NCBI GenBank assembly: GCA_964570325.1
Contig: CAZMXS010000055.1
Coordinates: 1 to 31,616, forward strand
From: CAZMXS01 sp964570325
GTDB lineage: Bacteria; Verrucomicrobiota; Kiritimatiellia; CAIQIC01; CAZMXS01
DNA: 31,616 nucleotides
Direction of reading: 5' to 3'
Shown here: positions 6,838-13,626 of the stretch, piece after piece
Layout of the letters: every line of letters begins with the position of its first letter
Numbering within the stretch: the first letter of the stretch is position 1
Translations under genes and position numbers: made by a program
The notes under the pieces: generated by a model
The model's input: the letters and a program-made list of their open reading frames with translations, nothing else
Database searches by the model: none
Told to the model about the DNA's origin: nothing

Positions 6838-9002
6838 GGCGCGATCCCCTGAAAACCCGCCTGGCGGAGAATGAAAGCGGGAACATCATCCAACGATGCG
6901 ATGACGTGATTGTTGCGGTAAACCATGCGGGTCGGATGAACGGTGCCGCTGGGCCCGGTGTATGGGCAAATGTTGAAAAACGAATCATTTTGCCAGAAAT
7001 TATGAATATAAACTATATCGCCGAATGTGCGACAGCCGCCGTAATCCGATCCGTAATCATAGATGTTGGCCAGGCTGGGCAAGAGCGAGTAGGGCAAGGG
7101 AGCAAACAGGTTGGGCGGCGGACCGAAATCAAACTTTCCGATCGGATTATTGAAGGAAACATTGTTGATCAAGGTAACGTAGCGACTGCCGCCATCGGTA
7201 TAAAAGATGTTGCCGCCTGCCTTGGGCCTTTTCCCGATGGCGACGTTGCCCATGATCAGCGTTCCGTTTTCCGCCGAATCTCCCTGGAAGCCGGTCGTAT
7301 AAACCGCGCCGCCATCCCACAGCACCTGCAGGAACTGCTCGAACCGGTTATTGATAATCACATTCTGGCGGGTGGCGCTGGCATTAGTATAGAAACCCCA
7401 CATGCCCGAATACCCGCCCGGCACACCCGGATAGCTGCCCGGATCGAGGAGCCCCCAACCCCAACCGAGCGCGACTCCGGCCCATGGGGTGTTGGTGATT
7501 GTGTTGTTCCGAATGGTCGTGTGCGTGGCGCAGCCAATAAAAATCGCCGCGGAGTCAAAGTAATCGCAGCCGGTCAGTTGGATCAGGTTGTTGAAGACGG
7601 TGTTGTCGCATGTCAACTGGGCCGCTGTGGGCGGATGATGGTCAATTTGCGTGATTCCGCCGATTTGGATGGCGGACGAGGAGATATCGGTAAATCGGTT
7701 GCTGCAAACCAAATTGCTCTGGCTGCCGGTGTCGAAGTCGAGCGCCACCGCGCCAAGGTGTTCGAAGACATTGTTGGCCAAGACGATGTGCCGGGCATAT
7801 TGGAACCGGAGATTGCCGGGCGTCCGATCAAGCCGGGGTGGTGCGTTCGGTGTGTTGGGTTGAATGTGGCCGATAATGTTGGGCGCATTCGTGCCGACCA
7901 GATACATGCCGCTTTGGTCCACTACATAACCTTCCCCGCCGCTGGGGCGCAACCATGTGGCATAGCGAAAGGTCAGGCCCTCGAAGCGGACGTTAGAGAT
8001 CGGGTTGTTGGATTCGCCCCAACCCGCGATCAAAGCCTCGACCACCGGTAATTCTACAGTAGCGTTAGTCAAATCCTCCCCCGGGCGAGGCATGTAATAA
8101 ACTCGGCCGAGATGGGAATCCAAAGCCCACTCGCCGGGTGTATCCAGGAAGGAAAGGCTGTTTTCAAAACGGGTCACTTGCCAGAAGCTCCAGATGCCGG
8201 GACCGAAAACGCCGGGCTGCAGCGGATCCTCCTGGTAAAAACAGTTTGCGTTGGTCCAGGCCGGCATATCCATGACCAGACACCCGGCCAGGCTCCCCGT
8301 GACCTGCACCGAAGCCACTCCGCAAATCATCATTTTCCACTGCGTGACCAGCAGGGCCTCGACCTCGCCCGGATTATGCCATCCGGCGGGATCCGCCCAG
8401 GCCGAGTCATTCCACTGGGTCACCACGATGTATTCAATCCCCACGTCCGCCACAGGCAGAAAACTGGTTGGGTAATTGGATGTGCCCGCCCGGGTAGCCC
8501 GTTGCTCGTTGACAAACAATTGCCGCGCCAGGGTGCCCGTGGCAATGGCGGCATAGTAGATATTGGTCAGTGTTGGATGCGGTTGCCATTCGCCCAGTTG
8601 ACGTGAACCGCAAATCACCGGCTGCTCCCCCGGCACGGCCCGCCAAATCACATTGGATCCTCCGCGCCCGGAATCGCGCATATCGAGGGTGAGTGTATTC
8701 GTGAGCCGATAAACGCCGCCAAACAGATTCACCACAATGTCGCCGCTGTAATCCGCCTCCACCTCGCGCACGGCATCCCGAGCGCGCGGCAGGCTGTAAA
8801 ATGGCGCGGCATAGGTGCCGGGATTCGTATCGTTGCCGCCCGGGGAAACCCAGAATTCCTGCATCGCGCGAACGGATCGCGGAAACGGCAACAGCAGCAG
8901 CGCCGCGGCCAACCAGCGCTTGCAACCGGACGGGTGGCCGCCGCGCATCCTGATGGGTGACCATATCTCGCGAGCCGACGCCGACCGGAAGTTGAACTTC
9001 AT
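6834..9002 (-). CDS. Secreted right-handed beta-helix protein, GH141-like
   Basis: From ATG 9002 the product is 722 residues. An AAGGAGG lies just before this ATG, but with very short spacing (about 3 nt), so ATG at 8945 is an alternative. The signal peptide core is RWLAAALLLLPFPRSVRA (about 29-46). The mature start, FWVSPGGNDTNPGTYAAPFYSL, is typical of GH141-type and related pectate-lyase-fold enzymes. Other family-like segments are LARQLFVNEQRATRAG, VEALLVTQWKMMICGVASVQ and VRFEGLTFRYATW, followed by NNxF/NNT-type beta-helix coils in the C-terminal half. GH141 members include a pectin-acting alpha-L-fucosidase and xylanases. The substrate here is unknown, and catalytic residues were not assigned. 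It is the first gene of a two-gene operon with the RCC1 protein. Confidence 0.85.
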   Translation of the reverse strand: MKFNFRSASAREIWSPIRMRGGHPSGCKRWLAAALLLLPFPRSVRAMQEFWVSPGGNDTNPGTYAAPFYSLPRARDAVREVEADYSGDIVVNLFGGVYRLTNTLTLDMRDSGRGGSNVIWRAVPGEQPVICGSRQLGEWQPHPTLTNIYYAAIATGTLARQLFVNEQRATRAGTSNYPTSFLPVADVGIEYIVVTQWNDSAWADPAGWHNPGEVEALLVTQWKMMICGVASVQVTGSLAGCLVMDMPAWTNANCFYQEDPLQPGVFGPGIWSFWQVTRFENSLSFLDTPGEWALDSHLGRVYYMPRPGEDLTNATVELPVVEALIAGWGESNNPISNVRFEGLTFRYATWLRPSGGEGYVVDQSGMYLVGTNAPNIIGHIQPNTPNAPPRLDRTPGNLRFQYARHIVLANNVFEHLGAVALDFDTGSQSNLVCSNRFTDISSSAIQIGGITQIDHHPPTAAQLTCDNTVFNNLIQLTGCDYFDSAAIFIGCATHTTIRNNTITNTPWAGVALGWGWGLLDPGSYPGVPGGYSGMWGFYTNASATRQNVIINNRFEQFLQVLWDGGAVYTTGFQGDSAENGTLIMGNVAIGKRPKAGGNIFYTDGGSRYVTLINNVSFNNPIGKFDFGPPPNLFAPLPYSLLPSLANIYDYGSDYGGCRTFGDIVYIHNFWQNDSFFNICPYTGPSGTVHPTRMVYRNNHVIASLDDVPAFILRQAGFQGIAP

Positions 9003-9012
9003 TAGCCTCCTT
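8999..9012 (-). promoter_or_regulatory. Ribosome-binding site of the GH141-like gene
   Basis: AAGGAGG precedes ATG 9002 by only about three bases on the minus strand. The match is strong but the spacing is short. It is the best start signal in this region. Confidence 0.5.
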
Positions 9013-9109
9013 GAGCTGAGGGACAAAATGGCACTCTATCACTTAGAGCGAACTGGCCAAACATAAATAGTGTATTGGTTTTGTTGGGTTGGGTGCATGA
9101 CGGATTCTT

Positions 9110-9586
9110 TCACGCGGCCCTGAGGAGAGAGGCGCGGTTCTGATTCCAGATGGCCTTGAACTGGTGGCTGTAAAGCGCGGTGCGTAGGGCCAGAACGTTC
9201 TCGGCACCGGTTTGGGGCCAGAACATACCGGACTGCTTGAGGCGTTTGGATACAACCGTCTTACACCCCGCCTCCACCCCGCCCGAACCAATGAAGATGC
9301 CTTGGGCTTGGAAGCGAGCGTAGTCCATGCCGGCTCGATGAGACTCCAAGTAGGCGAGCTCCCTGTCCCGTTGTTGGGCGTCGGCCACCCGTGGGGCCGA
9401 GCGGGCTTCGTAGAGGATGCGGGCCACGCGGCCTTTGAGCAGACCTCGGCGCCAAGTCTTAAAGCGTCGGCGGGATGCCGGGGTATCGGTCCCGCCGATG
9501 GCTTCGGCCAAGGCCTTGACGTGCTGGGCGGCATGATCGAAGTCCAACACCCAAAGGGCGCGGGAGAAGGACAGATAGGGCCGCAC
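9110..9586 (-). pseudogene. ISKra4-family transposase, C-terminal remnant
   Basis: This fragment of about 158 codons encodes the C-terminal part of an ISKra4-type transposase. It has LDFDHAAQHVKALAEA near its start, then IFIGSGGVEAGCKTVVSKRL, KQSGMFWPQTGAENVLALR, and a natural stop at 9110-9112. ISKra4 transposases are usually well over 300 residues, so the N-terminal half is missing. The break coincides with the left end of the second RAYT element (9575-9600): the only available start (a GTG near 9586) lies inside that end. No second half is found beyond 10662, so the rest was deleted or the RAYT element joined an already truncated copy. It is not expected to be active. Confidence 0.82.
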
Positions 9587-9600
9587 CTAGACAATAGACA
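9575..9600 (+). repeat. Left inverted repeat of RAYT element 2
   Basis: It reads ATA, then GGGCCGCACC (9578-9587), then TAGACA-A-TAGACA (9588-9600). The 10-bp core differs at three positions from the GGGTCAGACC found at the other three ends, which destroys the palindrome. The hexamer repeat is intact. Confidence 0.78.
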
Positions 9601-9635
9601 AAAGCTTTGGTAAAGAAAGAGGCTTCAGACAGCAT

Positions 9636-10643
9636 ATGGCAAGAGCATTAAGAAAAGCATTCCCGGGCGCGAAGTACCACGTCACCTGTCGCGGCAACGG
9701 CGGCGGGCGGATGTTTTATGCGCCGGCCGATTATGCGAAAATGGAGGCGCAACTGGAGCGCGCACTGGAATGCGAGCGGGTGCTCCTGTACGCCTATGTC
9801 CTCATGCCCAATCACTATCACCTGCTGGTCGAGACACCGCAAGCGAACATCACGGCCTTCATGCAGCGACTCAATACGGCGTATGCCATGTATTTCCGGC
9901 ACAAGCACCGGCGCCCCGGGCATTGTTTCCAAGGGCGTTACGGGGCCAAGTTGGTCGAAGGCGACGAATACCTGTTGCGCCTGACCCGCTATATTCATCT
10001 CAACCCGGTCAAAACACGCGCATTTGCGAACCGCAGTGCAGACGAGCGTCGCGCTTTCCTGAAACGTTATGCCTGGAGCAGCTATCGGAGCTATATCTCC
10101 GCCGTGTCGCGCCCGGATTTCGTGGACTACCGTTGGCTGGAATTGATGCGCCAGGGCACGCCCGCCGCCAATGCTCGCGCCTATCGGCGTTATGTTGAGG
10201 GCTGCCTGGCAACCGATGACGAATGGATGCGGGCAGCCTGCGCCAAGAGTCTGTATGCCATTGGCGATGATGATCATGTGGAGCAAATCGAAACGATGAT
10301 TCGGGAGGAACGCCAGCGTGTGGCGCGCAAGCAGGACATTCATTGGCCGGGGGCTCACAACTTGCAAATCACGGATGTATTGGCGCTGACAGCCCGGCAT
10401 TATGGGGTTGCGATGGAAAGCCTGCGACGCCATGGCCGAAGCGCCGGCGAAGCCAAGAGTGTGGCCATCGAAATGGCCTGTCGCGTCTGCGGCTTGAGTC
10501 AGCGCGCGGTTGCCCAGGTTCTGGGTGTTAGCGAACACGCGGTCGGAAAACAACGGCGACGCCTGGCCCGGCGCTTGATCGAAGATGCGGATCTACGCCT
10601 GCGCCTCGATCAGATTGCTAAGCGCTGCCGGGTTAATGTCTAG
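9636..10643 (+). CDS. REP-associated tyrosine (Y1/HUH) transposase, long form
   Basis: The product is 335 residues, beginning MARALRKAFPGAKYHVTCRGNG. The HUH motif is PNHYHLLVE (H60, H62) and the putative nucleophile is Y119 in LLRLTRYIHLNPVKT. It aligns without gaps to the element 1 transposase over the first 126 residues and is clearly diverged from it, so the two are not recent copies of each other. The C-terminal extension (about 235-335: ALTARHYGVAMESLRRHG, KSVAIEMACRVCGLSQRAVA) again resembles a DnaA domain IV-type DNA-binding fold. The stop codon TAG (10641-10643) lies inside the right inverted repeat. The ribosome-binding site upstream of 9636 is weak. Confidence 0.92.
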   Translation: MARALRKAFPGAKYHVTCRGNGGGRMFYAPADYAKMEAQLERALECERVLLYAYVLMPNHYHLLVETPQANITAFMQRLNTAYAMYFRHKHRRPGHCFQGRYGAKLVEGDEYLLRLTRYIHLNPVKTRAFANRSADERRAFLKRYAWSSYRSYISAVSRPDFVDYRWLELMRQGTPAANARAYRRYVEGCLATDDEWMRAACAKSLYAIGDDDHVEQIETMIREERQRVARKQDIHWPGAHNLQITDVLALTARHYGVAMESLRRHGRSAGEAKSVAIEMACRVCGLSQRAVAQVLGVSEHAVGKQRRRLARRLIEDADLRLRLDQIAKRCRVNV

Positions 10644-10662
10644 TGTCTAGGTCTGACCCTAT
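10637..10662 (-). repeat. Right inverted repeat of RAYT element 2
   Basis: On the minus strand it reads ATA, GGGTCAGACC (10659-10650), then TAGACA-C-TAGACA (10649-10637). It shares the 10-bp core with both ends of element 1. Its hexamer matches the left end of element 2 and differs from element 1. It includes the transposase stop codon. Confidence 0.85.
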
Positions 10663-10797
10663 CGGCATGGCAGGCCGCGCTTTTTCATTCCTTTTTCCTT
10701 CCATTTGCCGCGAAGCATCATTAATCTCACGCGCTCAAGCGGGAACCGAGCAATGGTTTTTTCGCAAGACAGATGCTGATAAATACAAGGGTGATTC

Positions 10798-12579
10798 ATG
10801 ATGAAAAACACAAAGTTGCTGGCATGGGTAAAGGAATGGGCGGACTGGTGCGCGGCCGATCAGGTTCACTGGTGCGACGGGTCGCAGGCGGAATACGACG
10901 CGCTGACCGCCGGCATGGTCAAGAGCGGCACGTTCATCAAGCTGAACGAGAAGCTGCGCCCCAACAGCTTCCTGTGTCGCTCCAACCCCGGCGACGTCGC
11001 CCGCACCGAAGATCGCACCTTCGTGTGCGCGGCCACCAAGGAAGCTGCCGGTCCCAACAACAACTGGCGGGCGCCCGACGAGATGAAGGCGGTCCTGAAG
11101 CCGCTGTTCAAGGGTTGCATGCGGGGCCGGACCATGTACGTGATCCCGTTCAGCATGGGTCCGCTCGGATCAAACATCGCGCACATCGGAATCGAACTGA
11201 CCGATTCACCCTACGTCGTCTGCAACATGCGCATCATGACCCGCATGGGCAAGGTCGTGCTGGACGTGCTGGGCGACGGCGACTTCGTCCGTTGCCTGCA
11301 CTCTGTCGGCATGCCCCTCGCCCCCGGACAGCAGGACGTGCCCTGGCCCTGCAACGCGGAAAACAAGTACATCGTACACTTCCCCGAGGAACGGGCAATC
11401 TGGTCATTCGGCAGCGGCTATGGCGGCAACGCGTTGCTAGGCAAGAAATGCTTTGCCCTGCGTATCGCCTCAACCATGGCGCACGAGGAAGGCTGGCTGG
11501 CCGAACACATGTTGATTCTCGGGCTCACCAATCCGCAGGGGAAAAAAATCTATGTGGCGGCGGCTTTCCCGAGCGCCTGCGGCAAAACCAACCTGGCGAT
11601 GCTCACGCCGACCATTCCGGGCTGGAAGGCCGAGTGCGTCGGCGACGACATCTGCTGGATGAAGTTCGGGCCGGACGGCCAGCTCTACGCGATCAACCCG
11701 GAGTCTGGGTTCTTCGGAGTAGCGCCCGGCACTTCAATGAGCTCCAACCCAAACGCAATGCGCACATTGCTTAGCAACTCGATCTTCACGAATGTCGCGC
11801 TGACCCCGGACGGCGATGTCTGGTGGGAGGAAATGACCGACGAGCCGCCGGCGCAGTTGACCAGTTGGATCAACGAGCCGTGGACTCCGGGCTGCGGCAA
11901 GAAGGCGGCTCACCCGAACGCTCGCTATACCACGCCGGCGGCGCAGTGTCCGGTGATTGACCCCGCATGGGAAGACCCCCGGGGTGTGCCGATTTCCGCG
12001 ATCCTTTTCGGCGGCCGTCGGCCATCGGTCATTCCGCTGGTGTTCGAGGCGTTGAGCTGGCAGCATGGCACATTCCTGGGCGCGATCCAGTCGTCCGAGA
12101 CCACGGCGGCGCAATCCGGCGCAGTCGGTGTCGTTCGGCGCGACCCGATGGCCATGCTGCCGTTCTGCGGCTACAATATGGGCGATTACCTGGCTCACTG
12201 GCTTTCCATGCCCGGGCGGGCGCCCAACGCGAGGCTGCCGAAAATATTCTACGTGAACTGGTTCCGCAAGTCGCCAACTGGCAAGTGGCTGTGGCCGGGA
12301 TTCGGTGAGAACAGCCGCGTGCTGAAATGGATTTTCGAGCGTGTAGCGGGCACCGGTCAAGCGGTCCAGACTCCGATTGGCTACGTACCGGCCGCGGACG
12401 CGATAGATACCCAGGGCCTGGACGCCGGCCCCGAGGACATGCAGGAACTGCTGCGCGTGGATATCGCGGGCTGGAAGGCCGAACTTCCCGGGATCCGCGA
12501 GCATTTCGCCAAGTTCGGCGCCGCCATGCCCAAGGGTATGCATGACGAGCTGGCGGCGCTGGAAAAGCGATTGGGGTAG
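10798..12579 (+). CDS. pckG: Phosphoenolpyruvate carboxykinase (GTP)
   Basis: The product is 593 residues, close to the usual 590-620 for the GTP-dependent family. It catalyses oxaloacetate + GTP to phosphoenolpyruvate + CO2 + GDP in the cytoplasm, either for gluconeogenesis or in reverse for anaplerosis. The P-loop is FPSACGKTN (residues 257-265) with the family's reactive Cys261. The metal-binding kinase-2 segment is VGDDICWM (281-288). Further conserved stretches include RSNPGDVAR, YVIPFSMGPLGS, FGSGYGGNALLGKKCFALRIAS and FGGRRPSVIPLVFEA. ATG 10798 is preceded by AAGGGTGA at suitable spacing; a second ATG follows immediately. It stands alone between RAYT element 2 and a convergent operon. 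Confidence 0.98.
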   Translation: MMKNTKLLAWVKEWADWCAADQVHWCDGSQAEYDALTAGMVKSGTFIKLNEKLRPNSFLCRSNPGDVARTEDRTFVCAATKEAAGPNNNWRAPDEMKAVLKPLFKGCMRGRTMYVIPFSMGPLGSNIAHIGIELTDSPYVVCNMRIMTRMGKVVLDVLGDGDFVRCLHSVGMPLAPGQQDVPWPCNAENKYIVHFPEERAIWSFGSGYGGNALLGKKCFALRIASTMAHEEGWLAEHMLILGLTNPQGKKIYVAAAFPSACGKTNLAMLTPTIPGWKAECVGDDICWMKFGPDGQLYAINPESGFFGVAPGTSMSSNPNAMRTLLSNSIFTNVALTPDGDVWWEEMTDEPPAQLTSWINEPWTPGCGKKAAHPNARYTTPAAQCPVIDPAWEDPRGVPISAILFGGRRPSVIPLVFEALSWQHGTFLGAIQSSETTAAQSGAVGVVRRDPMAMLPFCGYNMGDYLAHWLSMPGRAPNARLPKIFYVNWFRKSPTGKWLWPGFGENSRVLKWIFERVAGTGQAVQTPIGYVPAADAIDTQGLDAGPEDMQELLRVDIAGWKAELPGIREHFAKFGAAMPKGMHDELAALEKRLG

Positions 12580-12674
12580 GGGGCTAGTAATGAGTAATCA
12601 GTAGTCAGCGGGAACACGGGGTTGCTGCGACATTAATCCGGATAGATAAGAAAAAGCATTCGTCATCCTGAATC

Positions 12675-12690
12675 TCCGCCTGCTGGCGGA
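12675..12690. terminator. Hairpin between convergent genes, possible weak bidirectional terminator
   Basis: TCCGCC and GGCGGA flank a TGCT loop, giving a perfect six-pair stem in the 132-bp gap between the convergent pckG and the secretin-like gene. There is no T-run on either side. The surrounding text (CGTCATCCTGAATCTCCGCC) also resembles remnants of dispersed intergenic repeats seen in many bacterial genomes. Either reading is tentative. Confidence 0.3.
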
Positions 12691-12711
12691 AGCAGTGAGG
12701 GAACCACCTGC

Positions 12712-13626
12712 TCACTCCACGATCCATGGCGTCAAAAACACTTGCAGGTTGCCCGTGAGTTCACCTGCGCTCATTCCAACCAGGAAGTGTTCGTAGAAGT
12801 CCTGCGACTCGGTCTGGCCACCGATCTGGAATGTTTGGCCGCTGCGGACCACCACTTCGGTGGAGACTCGCGCAAAGCGCACATTGTACGGCTTGCCGTC
12901 CGCCCAGCCGCTCAACTCAGGGGTCAACCGAATCCGAATCATCGGGCCATCACCCACAATCACCGGTTCAACCACGAGCTGCGAGCCGACGGTCTGCCAG
13001 ATGACCCGTTCGGTGATGTCGCCGTAGCGCAGGCCGTAGTCCACCATCCATTCCAGATAAGGAGCGCTTTCGCCGATCTGCAATACCCCTTCCCGGCCGC
13101 TTCCCACCAGCAATTGCTGGGTAATGTCGGATGAAACCGACGACGTGCGATCCTCAATGCGCGGCCGCACCCGGATGGTGGAGTGGGTCATCCCCTCCTC
13201 CCGAATGATTCCGCCGTCGGCATTCAGCTCCGCCGCCCGGCGACCGGCCGCGCCGGCGCCGGTTATCCGCACCTCGATGCGCACGTTTCGCGGCGGCCGG
13301 TTGAAGGCGTCCAACAGCGCTTTCACTTGCGCATGTTTTTCCGCGGTGGCGACCACAAGCAAACGGTTGCGTGCCCGATCGTGCGTAACCGTTCCATCGG
13401 GACCGACCAAGGCGCGCACCGGCTCAATGATTTCCGCCGGGTCGGCAAACCCCAGGTCATAGGCCGCAAACGTCGTAGCGGGCGGGTCGGCGGCCCAAGC
13501 GGCGGACCCCAGCGCGAGCACGGCCAGGAGCCCGATGCCGAGCAGTCGCGGGAATAGCTGGAATATGCGCGGCACCGCTGCGCGTTGCGGGATTGAGCTA
13601 CTGCGGTTTCGGATCCTGTGCGTCAT
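12712..13626 (-). CDS. Short secretin-like protein
   Basis: From ATG 13626, which has GGGGA upstream, the product is 304 residues with a long-n-region signal peptide (hydrophobic core LLGIGLLAVLALGSAAWA). Residues about 50-100 (YDLGFADPAEIIEPVRALVG, HDRARNRLLVVATAEKHAQV) fit the secretin N-domain (NolW-like) pattern. The C-terminal half (VVEPVIVGDGPMIRIRLTPELSG, VVVRSGQTFQIGG, ending LQVFLTPWIVE) resembles the outer-membrane beta domain of type II/III secretion secretins. It is much shorter than a true GspD (about 600-700 residues) and has only one N-domain. It overlaps the 3' end of the upstream lipoprotein gene by about 28 bp if this start is right; a GTG at 13575 would remove the overlap. 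No other secretion genes are adjacent, so a role as a full secretion channel is doubtful. Confidence 0.72.
   Translation of the reverse strand: MTHRIRNRSSSIPQRAAVPRIFQLFPRLLGIGLLAVLALGSAAWAADPPATTFAAYDLGFADPAEIIEPVRALVGPDGTVTHDRARNRLLVVATAEKHAQVKALLDAFNRPPRNVRIEVRITGAGAAGRRAAELNADGGIIREEGMTHSTIRVRPRIEDRTSSVSSDITQQLLVGSGREGVLQIGESAPYLEWMVDYGLRYGDITERVIWQTVGSQLVVEPVIVGDGPMIRIRLTPELSGWADGKPYNVRFARVSTEVVVRSGQTFQIGGQTESQDFYEHFLVGMSAGELTGNLQVFLTPWIVE

Larger units (their letters stand above)
9575..10662 (+). mobile_element. RAYT-type single-gene mobile element 2
   Basis: The element is 1088 bp and is bounded by imperfect 26-bp inverted repeats (9575-9600 and 10637-10662; 22 of 26 match by eye). 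It carries one Y1 transposase gene and abuts a truncated ISKra4 gene on the left. On the right, 135 bp separate it from the PEP carboxykinase start, so it may have replaced or shifted that gene's upstream region. It has the same layout as element 1 but different end hexamers. Confidence 0.78.
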
